Origin: an uncultured Allomuricauda sp.
GTDB lineage: Bacteria; Bacteroidota; Bacteroidia; Flavobacteriales; Flavobacteriaceae
Direction of reading: 5' to 3'
Length of the DNA: 62,311 bases
Assembly (NCBI RefSeq): GCF_937884665.1
Contig: NZ_CAKZYF010000122.1
Span: forward strand, 1 to 62,311
In this document: in pieces, positions 44,994 to 55,210 of the stretch
Position numbering within the stretch: the stretch's first letter is position 1
How the letters are laid out: each line of letters begins with the position of its first letter
The notes under the pieces: model-generated
Seen by the model: only the letters and a program-made list of their open reading frames with translations
Told to the model about the DNA's origin: nothing
Databases searched by the model: none
Program-made: the position numbers and the translations under genes

Positions 44994-47900
44994 ATGAGAA
45001 ATCCTTGCTTAATTTTTTTGATTTTATCCAGTCTTTTTTCTTCTGGTCAAAACGAAGGAAGAACCTATCAATTCAAACATTTGAACACCAGTGATGGGCT
45101 TTCACAAAGTTCTGTGATCGCGATGGAACAAGATAATTTGGGGAGAATGTGGTTAGGAACACGGGACGGACTGAATCTATATGACGGCAGCAGTTTCAAA
45201 ATCTTTAGAAATCTCCCGGCAGATAGCACTTCCATAAGTAATAGTGACATTCTATGTATTAAGGAAGATAGCGAAGGATACATTTGGATAGGCACTTACA
45301 ACGGTTTGAACAGATATGATCCACGCAAGGATTCCTTTAAAAGATTTTACCACTATAACGACAACAATTCGCTGTGCGACAATAGTATTTGGGCCATTGA
45401 GGAAACTTCAGATGGTAAGATTTGGATTGGTACCTCGAACGGCCTGAGCATTTATGATAAAAAGGACGATCATTTTACCAATTTTTCTGAAAAAGGCACA
45501 AAGCACAAGGGCAACCTTCCATCCAACTTTGTACTCAATATTAAGCAAGCCAATAATGGCACTATTTGGTTGGGCACTTCAAAAGGGTTTTGCAAAGCCA
45601 TTGTGGATAATCAAAATAAATATGAATTTCAATTGTTCCGTTCAAATTTTGGAAAGTCAGAACCTTTTGTTCAAACTTTGTCTGTCTGCGATGAGAATAC
45701 CATTTGTGTTGGGACAAAAAACAAAGGGGTCCTTAAATTTGATTTAATTTCGGAACGTTTTCTTTCCGCCAAGGTCTTGAACCAAAATGAAGATGTACGG
45801 GCCATAGTTCCCGGAGAGAGCGGACAGCTATGGATAGGAACTTCCCATGGAATGATTTCCCTACAGGTGAACGGGACATCAGAACAGGTACAATACGATT
45901 CAAACGAGCAAAACGGACTAAGCCATAACTACATTAAATCCCTTTTCAAAGATGCCAAAGGTTCTATTTGGATCGGCTCCTATTACGGCGGTATTGATAT
46001 TTGGGATACTTCAAATAACAATTTTGTCAATTTTAACGAATCAACGGGCAAATACCGGTTGTCCCACAAAGTGGTGAGCTCTATTGCGGAGGATGATCAG
46101 CAAAATCTTTACTTCGGCACTGAGGGAGGGGGTATAACCATTTTCAACATTGCGCATGGCAAAACACAATACATCAGTACCTCAAATTCAAAAATCTTGG
46201 AAAGTGATAATATTAAATCCCTTTTATTAGATGGCGATGTTCTTTGGGTGGGAACTTTTAATAAAGGAATAGAGACCTATAATATTGCCAAAAAAACTTA
46301 CGATACCTCATTCATATCTGATGCTCTGAACAAAGCTTTAGGGAGTTCAGGTATTTACACTATAAAAAAAGGACTGAATAATGATATTTGGATAGGGTCT
46401 TTCGGCAAAGGTCTTTGGCGATATAATACTACCGACTTATCATATACCAATTTTAAGAAAGATCCGGAGACCGGGCAAAGCCTATCCAGCAATAGGATAC
46501 GCAGTCTAATCGTGGACAAGGGTTCCAATATTTGGATAGCTACCCAAAGTGGCTTAAACCTCTTGCCCCTTTATGATGGAAGTTATAGCAACTCTGGTCT
46601 GAAACGTTTTTTTTATGATGAACAAACAGGTTCTGGCGAAGATATTTTAACGGTATTTCAAGATACAAAAGGGGTGATCTGGGTCGGCATAAGAGCAAAG
46701 GGGCTTTTTCGTTTTGATGGAAAAAAATTTAAAAAAGTACCCATTGAGATTACAAATGACATCACGTCCATTTATGCCATTCTTGAAGGAGAAAACAATA
46801 CCTTATGGATGAGCAGCAATTACGGTTTGGTTAAGTTTAATGTTGGTAAAAACACCTTTGTATCCTACTCTGAGAAAGATGGTCTTGTGGGCAACGAGTT
46901 CAGCAACGGTGCCGCTTTAAAACAAGGGCTGTCAAAATTCTATTTTGGCGGACCCCATGGCGTTGCTTCTTTTGACGCTCAGCAAATTACCAGAAATGAC
47001 CATAGCCCTCAAGTCATTTTAACGGATTTTAAACTCAAAAACCAATCCGTTTTGGTCGGTGAAAACAACGGTATCTTGAAGCAAGGGATGCCTTTTACCA
47101 ACGCCATAAACCTAGAGTATGACAACACGAATTTTTCCATCAATTTTTCTATCCCCAACTATATCAATCCAAAAAGTAACCAATACAAGTACAGAATACT
47201 CGGTTTGGAGGATAACTGGACTTTAAGCAACCAGTCAAGTGTCAACTACACCATCCAGCGCCCGGGAGATTATGTTTTTCAGGTAAAGGGAGCAAACAAT
47301 GATGGAATATGGAACGAGCACCCTACATCATTAAATATTAACGTAAAGCCAGCACCTTGGCTCACCAAATGGGCAATAGCGCTTTATGTTTTGGCAATAC
47401 TTGGCACCGTGTTCTGGTTGGTTAGTATAATTCGCTCAAAGACCAAATTAAAGCACAAATTGCAACTTGAACATATTGAAAGTGAAAGAAATAAAGAACT
47501 AAATAGTGCAAAGTTGCAGTTTTTCACCAATATTTCCCACGAGTTCAGGACTCCATTGACTTTAATCACCGGGCCGTTGGAACAATTGCTGACAGATTAC
47601 AAAGGCAGTAGCGTGGTCTACAAAAAGCTCTTGGTCATTGAAAGTAATGCCAACCGCTTGTTGGAACTGATCAACAGATTGATGGATTTCCGGAAATTGG
47701 AACATAAAAAGTACACCCTAGAAGCGGCCGAAGGAAATATTGTTAAGTTTTTAAAAGAAATTTATCTATCCTTCTCAGAATTTGCCAAATGCAACGGCTA
47801 CACCTATGAATTTGAAACAAAAGAAGCGCAAATATTGGTCTACTACGATCGCCCAAAACTAGAACAGGTCTTTTACAACCTAATATCCAACGCTTTCAAA

Positions 47901-49100
47901 TACACCCCTTCCGGAGGAAAAATTGGCATTACCGTGTACAAGAACAACGAAAATATGATTGTTGAGGTTTCGGATTCCGGTCCTGGTATTCCCGAAGAAT
48001 ATAAAGAAAAGGTTTTTGATCGTTTTTTCGAAATACCAGAATATCAAAAGCCAGATACTGCACGAGGAACGGGCACGGGTATAGGGCTTTCTATAGCCAA
48101 AAACATTGTCGATTTACATCGAGGAAATATCGGTATAATGGATACCTATGACCAGGGTACAACCATTAGGGTCTGCTTAAAATTGGGGAGGCAGCACATT
48201 GCAGAGAATGAGATAAACAAAGACTATAAATTCAGTGATGATATAGGATTATATCGAGAACAGTTGGAGAAAAGCAATATCGAACCCTTTTTAAGTACGG
48301 AAGAACTTCTTACGGGTAAGGAAAGGGATACCATACTTTTGGTAGAAGACAATATACCGTTGCGCCACTTTATAAAAGAATTACTGAAGGATAAATACAA
48401 GGTTTTGGAAGCGGGCAATGGTAAAGAAGCTATGGCCAAAGCATTAAAATACAACCCCAACTTGGTAGTCTCCGATGTAATTATGCCCAAGATGGTGGGT
48501 ACCGAGCTATGCGCAAAATTAAAGGCCAATCTAAATACCAGTCATATCCCGGTAATTTTACTCACGTCAAGAACGGCTTTAATTTATAAGTTCGAGGGGT
48601 TGGAAAGTGGTGCTGATGATTAAATAAGTAAACCCTTTAATATCAAGGAATTTGAACTAAGGGTAAGAAATCTAATCGATTCATCCAAAAGATTGAGGTC
48701 TAAATTTTCGGAAGAACAACGTTTGGCAGCTAATGAAATCGTAACCTCTTCCATGGATGAAAAACTCTTGAAAAAGGCGCTGTCCATTGTTGAAGACAAC
48801 ATTTCCAATTCCAATTTTGACATAATATCTTTCTGTTCCGAATTAGGGGTAAGCAGAACGCTTTTGTTTACAAAAGTCAAGGCTTGGACCAATTGTACCC
48901 CGAACGAGTTCATCCAAGAAATACGGATGAAACGAGCTGCACTATTATTGGAGCAGGGCAATCTGAACATTTCAGAGGTAAGTTATCAAGTTGGTTTCAA
49001 TAATCCCAAGTATTTCAGCAAATGCTTTCAAAAGAAGTTTGGCCTCAGTCCAACCGCGTATATTCAGAAATTTTCAGAAAACCTTTTCGATTTAAACTAA
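44994..49100 (+). pseudogene. Hybrid two-component regulator interrupted by an in-frame ochre codon
   Basis: One frame of 1369 codons with a single internal TAA (48621-48623, codon 1210). Order: signal peptide; about 14 Reg_prop propeller repeats (NLGRMWLGTRDGLNLYDG type, about 30-690); Y_Y_Y domain (about 700-785); membrane span (about 793-815); histidine kinase with ISHEFRTPL (His849) and ATPase blocks NLISNAFKYTPSGG, DSGPGIP and GTGIGLSIA; receiver with Asp1161 (VVSDVIMPK). The receiver reads [22 protein letters not shown], where GADDYI.KPF is expected. An AraC-type helix-turn-helix (about 1290-1360) follows in the same frame. The product from this sequence would lack the receiver end and DNA binding. 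Confidence 0.92.
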
Positions 49101-49292
49101 AACATCAATAATCATCCCCTGTTGTTGGGGAATCTGTATTATTGTCCCCCTATTTCTGGACTTTTATAAACAGCCTTTAACATAGTTTTGGCAGTATATC
49201 TATCATAATTATTCAACTGGTTTGCGCTTTTGATACCAATTGGGAAGAATTAGGATTGAAATAAAAGAATACAAACCAATTAAACTAAACTT

Positions 49293-52200
49293 ATGTGTGA
49301 AAGTAGAATAACTAAACGGATAAGAAACTCACTATTCTGTGTTTCTTTTCTAACAGTTTCATTAGTATTTGGCCAACAGCGTGAAATTTCTGGTACAGTT
49401 GTATCAAACGCCGATGGCTTGGTTATTCCAGGGGTCAACGTAATTGAAAAAGGAACTACCAACGGCACCTCAACCGATTTCGACGGTAACTATTCGATTA
49501 CCGTTTCTGATGATAATGCCATACTGGTGTTCAGTTTTATTGGTTTTCTATCCAAAGAACTGGCCATTACCGCCAATGGACAGGTGAATGTGCGTCTTGA
49601 AGAAGACATAAGTTCACTGGACGAAGTGGTGGTGGTTGGGTATGGAACTTCGAAAAAGTCGGATATCACAGGTTCGGTATCTTCGGTAAAATCCGAGGAA
49701 TTGTCCGCTTTTCCGGTATTGACAGCCGAGCAATCGCTACAAGGTAGGGCTGCAGGGGTCGCCGTGCAGTCCAACAATGGTGGCGAGCCTGGCGCGCCTA
49801 TATCCATAAGTATTCGCGGTAATACTTCTATTGGGGCATGTAGTGCCGCTTTGGTGGTTGTTGACTGTTTTGTGGGAGGTACTTTACCACAACCGGCCGA
49901 TATTGAATCCATTGAGATTTTAAAAGATGCTTCCGCTACGGCAATCTATGGGTCTCGTGGGGCAAACGGAGTTATTTTGGTAACCACCAAAAAAGGCCGT
50001 AGGGGTAAAATGACCGTAGAGGTGAATTCCTCCTATTCCTCCCAGAACGTATCGGAACGGATAGAATTGTTGAATGCCTCGCAATTTGCTGCGTACCGTC
50101 AAGCAATTAACCCCGCATACGAGCAGGGACCTGCAGAAACAGACTGGCAAGACCTTATTTATACGACCGGGAGTATTTCCAACCATCAATTATCCTTTTC
50201 TGGCGGGTCTGAAAAAATCAACTATTATGTTTCGGGCAACTACTTTAACCAAGAAGGGGTTGTAATAAATTCTGATTTTGAGCGCTTTTCCTTTTTGAGC
50301 AATATCGATGTACAGGCCACCGATAAATTAAAACTTGGCTTTAATGCTTTTGCCAACGTAGGCAATCGAGATGGCATACAGAGTCAAGCCAGTAGTGGTG
50401 GTAGCGGCGGTGGAGATGTCATTTCAACGGCTTACCGCTTTGCACCCGATACCCCGGTCCAAGATGCCAATGGAATAAATACAACAAATCCCGTGGGTGA
50501 CCAGTTCGATAATCCTTTTGCCATCGCGACCGAATCGGTCGACGAGACAAAAACTGATGATTATCGAGCCAATTTTTATGCAGATTATCAAATTATAAGT
50601 GGTTTATCCTTTAAAACCACGTTTGGTTATGGCACCACCAATAGTACAAGGGGCAGGTTCTTACCCTCCACTTTAATTGGTCAAGCCAGTAATCAAGGGG
50701 GAATCGCAAGTATTGAATCTTTAAAAAGAAAGGATATACTTTCTGAAAACTACCTAACGTACAAGAAGGAAATCGGCAAAGGAAACCTTACCGTGCTTTT
50801 GGGCTACTCCTATCAAAAAACCAGAACGGAAACTTTTGGGGCCGCAGCTCAAAATTTTATCAGCAACAGTCTTTCTTACTTCAATTTGGGGGCTGGTTCA
50901 GATATACAGACCCCATTCTCCGAGTTGGTAGAAAGAGAAATTATATCGCAGTTTGGTAGGATTAATTATGAATATGACGATAGGTATCTCTTTACGTTTA
51001 CGGCGCGGCGTGATGGTTCTTCGAATTTTTCAAGAAATAACAAATACTCCTTTTTTCCTTCAGGAGCAATAGGATGGAGAATATCAAATGAGAAATTTCT
51101 TCAGGACAACAAAACCATATCCAACTTAAAATTAAGGGCCAGTTATGGCTTGACCGGGAATCCAGCAATTTCTCCATATCAATCACTGGCCAGTTTTCAA
51201 AGAATCTATTCCAATGTCGGGGATCAACCTGTAAATGCGGTTGTCCCGGAGCAATTGGCGAATCCAGACTTGAAATGGGAGACATCGTATCAAACAAATA
51301 TTGGTCTTGATATCGGTTTCCTGGAAAACAGAATAGCCCTTACCCTTGACTACTACAACATTGATACAGAAGATTTGATACTCGGCGATTCATCTGCTCC
51401 GGAATATATAGGTTTCGCGAACTTGACCTCGTTGCGAAATATTGGTGAAATCAATAATAAGGGATTTGAAATTACATTGAACACACAAAATATTGTCTCA
51501 GAAAACTTCACTTGGAGTACTGACTTCAACTGGTCCAGAAACAGAAATGAGGTGGTCAAACTAGTCGACGGTCAAGATATTTTCTTGGATTCCTCTCCTG
51601 GTTCCTTTTTACAGGATGAGACCCACGTTTTACGAGAAGGCGAACCTGTAGGGGTATTCTGGGGTTATGAATATAGAGGTGTAAACCAAGGTGCCCCTGA
51701 CCCAGGAACGGCCGGTTTTGCAGAAACGGGACCTGGAGATGAACTTTTTACGGATATAGATGGGGATGGTGTCATCACGGGCGCAGATCGCAAGATAATA
51801 GGAGATCCCAATCCCGATTGGATTGCCGGTTTGAATAACAACTTTAGATATAAAGATTTTGATTTGAACATCTTTTTCCAGGCATCGGTGGGTGGTGATA
51901 TTTTCAGCTATACTTTTCTTGAATTGGCTTCGGGCGAATCAAACGCCACCCCGGAGGTGCTAAACGCTTGGACACCAACCAATACCAATACCAATATTCC
52001 TTCTGCTGCTGTTCGTGAAAAACGGATTACCGATCGTTTTGTTTACGATGGGGGTTATGTGCGCCTAAAAAACTTGGCTCTGGGTTATACCCTGCCCACA
52101 GAAATTGTATCAAAAATTGGATTACAATCCATAAGATTGAGTTTGAGCGGGCAAAACTTATTGACCTTTACTGACTTTCCAGGTACCGATCCTGAAGCGA

Positions 52201-52307
52201 GCTATCAGAGTCAAGGCAACCTTAATAGCAACGTAAATAGGGGGTTCGACTACGGAAGCTACCCCAACATACGATCGTATACCATATCGTTGAATCTAAA
52301 ATTTTAA
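49293..52307 (+). CDS. SusC-like TonB-dependent outer-membrane receptor (PUL C)
   Basis: A 1004-residue protein with a signal peptide (about 1-27, ending VFGQ), a carboxypeptidase-like domain (ISGTVVSNADGLVIPGVNVIEKG), LDEVVVVGYGTSKKSDITGSVSSV, a plug ending IEILKDASATAIYGSRGANGVILVTTK and a barrel ending LNLKF. One oddity lies in the plug: VVVDCFVGG, where the Gly after Asp that is present in the other two SusC proteins here is Cys192; another Cys (183) is nearby. Frame is intact. It pairs with the SusD gene 12 nt downstream and is probably controlled by the adjacent hybrid regulator, since no GTACAG site precedes it. Confidence 0.92.
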   Translation: MCESRITKRIRNSLFCVSFLTVSLVFGQQREISGTVVSNADGLVIPGVNVIEKGTTNGTSTDFDGNYSITVSDDNAILVFSFIGFLSKELAITANGQVNVRLEEDISSLDEVVVVGYGTSKKSDITGSVSSVKSEELSAFPVLTAEQSLQGRAAGVAVQSNNGGEPGAPISISIRGNTSIGACSAALVVVDCFVGGTLPQPADIESIEILKDASATAIYGSRGANGVILVTTKKGRRGKMTVEVNSSYSSQNVSERIELLNASQFAAYRQAINPAYEQGPAETDWQDLIYTTGSISNHQLSFSGGSEKINYYVSGNYFNQEGVVINSDFERFSFLSNIDVQATDKLKLGFNAFANVGNRDGIQSQASSGGSGGGDVISTAYRFAPDTPVQDANGINTTNPVGDQFDNPFAIATESVDETKTDDYRANFYADYQIISGLSFKTTFGYGTTNSTRGRFLPSTLIGQASNQGGIASIESLKRKDILSENYLTYKKEIGKGNLTVLLGYSYQKTRTETFGAAAQNFISNSLSYFNLGAGSDIQTPFSELVEREIISQFGRINYEYDDRYLFTFTARRDGSSNFSRNNKYSFFPSGAIGWRISNEKFLQDNKTISNLKLRASYGLTGNPAISPYQSLASFQRIYSNVGDQPVNAVVPEQLANPDLKWETSYQTNIGLDIGFLENRIALTLDYYNIDTEDLILGDSSAPEYIGFANLTSLRNIGEINNKGFEITLNTQNIVSENFTWSTDFNWSRNRNEVVKLVDGQDIFLDSSPGSFLQDETHVLREGEPVGVFWGYEYRGVNQGAPDPGTAGFAETGPGDELFTDIDGDGVITGADRKIIGDPNPDWIAGLNNNFRYKDFDLNIFFQASVGGDIFSYTFLELASGESNATPEVLNAWTPTNTNTNIPSAAVREKRITDRFVYDGGYVRLKNLALGYTLPTEIVSKIGLQSIRLSLSGQNLLTFTDFPGTDPEASYQSQGNLNSNVNRGFDYGSYPNIRSYTISLNLKF

Positions 52308-52319
52308 AATTATATTGTT

Positions 52320-53834
52320 ATGATAAATCGCAAATATTTAGGAATTCTTCTGGCCCTTTTGTTCATAGGATGTTCGGACTTGGAGGAAGTACCCCTGGGC
52401 CAGCTCTCGCCTGACGGCTTGATAAATTCCCCTGAAGATGTACAGACACTTATTAATGGTTCAATCGGTAATATGGCCACGGAAGCCTACTGGGGCAGAA
52501 AACTGTCCTTGTCCATTATGTTACGGAGTGACATGGTTTCTATTGGAGATCAAGGAACACCTGGTAGAAGACAGGATGTTGACCGATTTTCAATGACTTC
52601 CGATAACGGTATGGTAACGGCCCTATGGCCAAGGGCCTACCAAGTTATTGCCGGTACCAACGAGGCGCTTGCTGCGGTTGCCACATTAGATGCCCCAGCA
52701 GAGCAAATCGATCCAATAGCCGGACAGGCCCATTTTTTTAGGGCATATACGTATTATCACTTGGTTCGACTATTTGAGGATATACCATATTTGGATACCC
52801 CTGTGGAAAACATCGATGATGCAAAGTCCATTTCCAAAACACCTGCTGAACAAGTATATGCGAACATCATTGCCGATTTAGAGAGGGCGAAGGAAATGTT
52901 GCCCAATACACAACAGGTTCGCTCTTTGCCATCCAAGGCTACTGCCGCTGGATTCCTAGCATCCGTTCATTTGACTTTGGGAGACTTTCAAAATGCCTAC
53001 AATGAGGCAAAATTTGTAATTGATGGTGAAGCTGATTTTAATCTTGGATTGGCCACTGACTTTCAAGAACTTTTTGATCATAGTAAACAAGCAGGTCTGA
53101 ACGAATTTCTTTTGAGTTTGGATTTTAACGGTTTTAGCGAAGGTGACGATGGAAGGGATTATACTCCTGCATTGACCGGGATACGTGCTAACGAAAGAGG
53201 GGACATCGGTGGTGGTTGGTCAGTGGCCGTACCTACCATTAATGTTTATAATTCATGGGACGGTCGCGATTACCGAAAGGCCGTCAGTCTTGACACTACT
53301 GGTATTTTTGGAGGGGAAGAATTATTTTTTGATAGGTTTCCCGAATTTGATTCTAGAAATATTCAAAGCGCTTATATCGCAAAATATACGCGTGCCATTG
53401 GGCCCACCGGAACCGGAAATGGTAGGGCATCCAGCTTGAATTATGCATTAATGCGCTATGCGGAAGTTCTGCTTATCGCAGCAGAGGCGCTAAACGAAAT
53501 AAGTCCAGGTTCTGGTGAGGCCGCAGCTTACGTAAATAGGGTCAGGGCAAGGGCCAGAGCGGGCAACGGTTCTGATTTCCCAGCAGATGTCACTGGCGGA
53601 ATGTCACAAGTTGAATTTCGGGATATGGTTCTTGAAGAACGTAAATGGGAATTAGCCTTTGAATTTAAAAGGTGGTACGACATAAAAAGAAGACAATTGG
53701 GACCAGAGGTTTTTGGACCTGGCAGCTTAGAGCCACAGCCTAATTTTGACCCTTCCAGGGATTATCTGTTTCCATTACCCTTTGATGAGCTTGACCGTAA
53801 TCCGAATTTAGGGCCAAACAATCCGGGGTATTAA
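52320..53834 (+). CDS. SusD-like glycan-binding lipoprotein (PUL C)
   Basis: A 504-residue protein with lipoprotein signal (LLALLFIGC) and mature start SDLEEVPLGQLSPDGLINSPEDVQTL. SusD landmarks are AHFFRAYTYYHLVRLFEDIPYLDTPV and the C-terminal MVLEERKWELAFEFKRWYDIKRRQLG, ending LDRNPNLGPNNPGY. It forms the surface lid of the adjacent SusC. A strong terminator hairpin follows 24 nt after its stop. Confidence 0.92.
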   Translation: MINRKYLGILLALLFIGCSDLEEVPLGQLSPDGLINSPEDVQTLINGSIGNMATEAYWGRKLSLSIMLRSDMVSIGDQGTPGRRQDVDRFSMTSDNGMVTALWPRAYQVIAGTNEALAAVATLDAPAEQIDPIAGQAHFFRAYTYYHLVRLFEDIPYLDTPVENIDDAKSISKTPAEQVYANIIADLERAKEMLPNTQQVRSLPSKATAAGFLASVHLTLGDFQNAYNEAKFVIDGEADFNLGLATDFQELFDHSKQAGLNEFLLSLDFNGFSEGDDGRDYTPALTGIRANERGDIGGGWSVAVPTINVYNSWDGRDYRKAVSLDTTGIFGGEELFFDRFPEFDSRNIQSAYIAKYTRAIGPTGTGNGRASSLNYALMRYAEVLLIAAEALNEISPGSGEAAAYVNRVRARARAGNGSDFPADVTGGMSQVEFRDMVLEERKWELAFEFKRWYDIKRRQLGPEVFGPGSLEPQPNFDPSRDYLFPLPFDELDRNPNLGPNNPGY

Positions 53835-53858
53835 GATTATAGAGTTAGTTTCAGTTCT

Positions 53859-53900
53859 AAAAGCGACCATGTACCATAATCAAGTGAATGGTCGCTTTTT
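53859..53900 (+). terminator. Strong hairpin terminator between susD and GH88 (PUL C)
   Basis: A perfect 12-bp stem AAAAGCGACCAT (53859-53870) / ATGGTCGCTTTT (53888-53899) with a 17-nt loop and T run. It lies between the SusD stop and the GH88 ATG at 53923, leaving only 22 nt for a new promoter. GH88 must therefore be expressed by readthrough, or from a promoter within the hairpin region. Confidence 0.85.
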
Positions 53901-53922
53901 AATTGTCAATACAAGAATTTTC

Positions 53923-55122
53923 ATGAAAAAAAGCTGTTTGTTTCTATCCTTACTAGCCTTAATATTTAGTAGTACGGCCTGTAAGAACGATAAGCAAAAG
54001 ACCTCCCATGAGGAGATGGGACAAGATACCGAGAACCTGCTGGATATGCGTTACAAGATGCTTTTGAAATACCCAGTGGATTCCATAGGGTTCCCCAGAA
54101 GTTATCGCTATAAAAGCAAGGAGGTGCACAAAGTGCCCTCAAAAGACTGGACAAGTGGTTTCTTTCCAGGAAACCTATGGCAGATATACCAACTCACTGG
54201 CGATGAAGTCTTTAAGGAACGAGCGGCCAAATGGACGTCATTCATTGAAAAGGAAAAATTCAACGATGGCACCCATGACATGGGTTTTAAGGTGTTTTGC
54301 AGTTTTGGGGAAGGTCTTAAAGTAGCCAGTAATGATAAGTATGAAGCAGTCATTGTAAAAAGCGCCCAGACCCTGGCAACACGTTTTGTCAAAAACGTTG
54401 GATGCATTCGTTCTTGGGATTTTAACAAAGATATTTGGGAGTTTCCGGTTATCATCGATAATATGATGAATTTGGAACTGCTTTTTGAAGCAACTAAGAT
54501 TTCTGGTGACAGTACTTTTCACAAAATTGCCGTTTCACATGCCAATACCACCTTAAAGAATCATTTTAGAGAGGATAACAGCAGCTATCATGTCGTGGTC
54601 TATGATACTATTAGTGGAAAAGTAAAAGACAAGGTGACCCATCAAGGATTGAATGCAGATTCGGCTTGGGCCAGAGGTCAGGCGTGGGGAATTTATGGAT
54701 TTACCATGGCATATAGGTATACCGGTGACGATCGGTATTTGAACCAAGCAAAATCAAGCCTAAACTTTTATTTGAACCATCAAAATCTAAGAGAAGACGG
54801 TATTCCGTACTGGGACTTCAACGATCCCAATATTCCCCATGCAGTACGTGATGTGTCCGCCGCTAGCATCGTGGCTTCCGCCTGTTATGAACTTTCTAAA
54901 TATGACTCAGATAAAGTCTATGAACAATATGCTGATAAGGTTTTAAGTACACTGATGTCAGAAGAATACATTTTAGGACCGGATATTGATGCTCCGTTCA
55001 TTCTTATGCACAGTACGGGAAATTGGCCAAATAACAATGAAATGGATGAGCCTATAGTATATAGTGACTACTATTTTTTAGAAGCTCTGCAAAGGAAAAA
55101 GGTTTTCGAAACTTCACTTTAG
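53923..55122 (+). CDS. GH88 unsaturated glucuronyl hydrolase (lipoprotein)
   Basis: A 399-residue protein. The start at 53923 gives MKKSCLFLSLLALIFSSTAC, a lipoprotein signal; the longer frame would begin inside the terminator. The (alpha/alpha)6 fold has DWTSGFFPGNLWQIYQLTGD, HDMGF (Asp119), IIDNMMNLELLFEA (Asp179, the usual catalytic pair with Asp119), HQGLNADSAWARGQAWGIYG and PYWDFNDP. It hydrates and releases the 4,5-unsaturated uronic acid from lyase products, feeding KduI. Between PUL C susD and the separately controlled GH2 gene. Confidence 0.92.
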   Translation: MKKSCLFLSLLALIFSSTACKNDKQKTSHEEMGQDTENLLDMRYKMLLKYPVDSIGFPRSYRYKSKEVHKVPSKDWTSGFFPGNLWQIYQLTGDEVFKERAAKWTSFIEKEKFNDGTHDMGFKVFCSFGEGLKVASNDKYEAVIVKSAQTLATRFVKNVGCIRSWDFNKDIWEFPVIIDNMMNLELLFEATKISGDSTFHKIAVSHANTTLKNHFREDNSSYHVVVYDTISGKVKDKVTHQGLNADSAWARGQAWGIYGFTMAYRYTGDDRYLNQAKSSLNFYLNHQNLREDGIPYWDFNDPNIPHAVRDVSAASIVASACYELSKYDSDKVYEQYADKVLSTLMSEEYILGPDIDAPFILMHSTGNWPNNNEMDEPIVYSDYYFLEALQRKKVFETSL

Positions 55123-55145
55123 CATCGTTGAGTAACTGTTTTACG

Positions 55146-55160
55146 AGTTAGTACAGGATG
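55146..55160 (+). promoter_or_regulatory. Candidate GntR operator upstream of the GH2-lyase-lactonase unit
   Basis: AGTTAGTACAGGATG, with exactly 50 nt to the GH2 ATG, the same spacing as in the rhamnose operon. It lies just after the GH88 stop, so GH2 and the genes after it appear to have their own promoter. Confidence 0.65.
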
Positions 55161-55210
55161 GATTCATAACACCAAGGTATTAGCTTGAACGCAAATTAAC
55201 TATATACCGT

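Noticed and set aside
48693..49100. Separate AraC-type regulator gene
   Set aside because: It is in the same frame as the hybrid regulator and continues it across one TAA; it is the C-terminal part of that gene and not an independent one.
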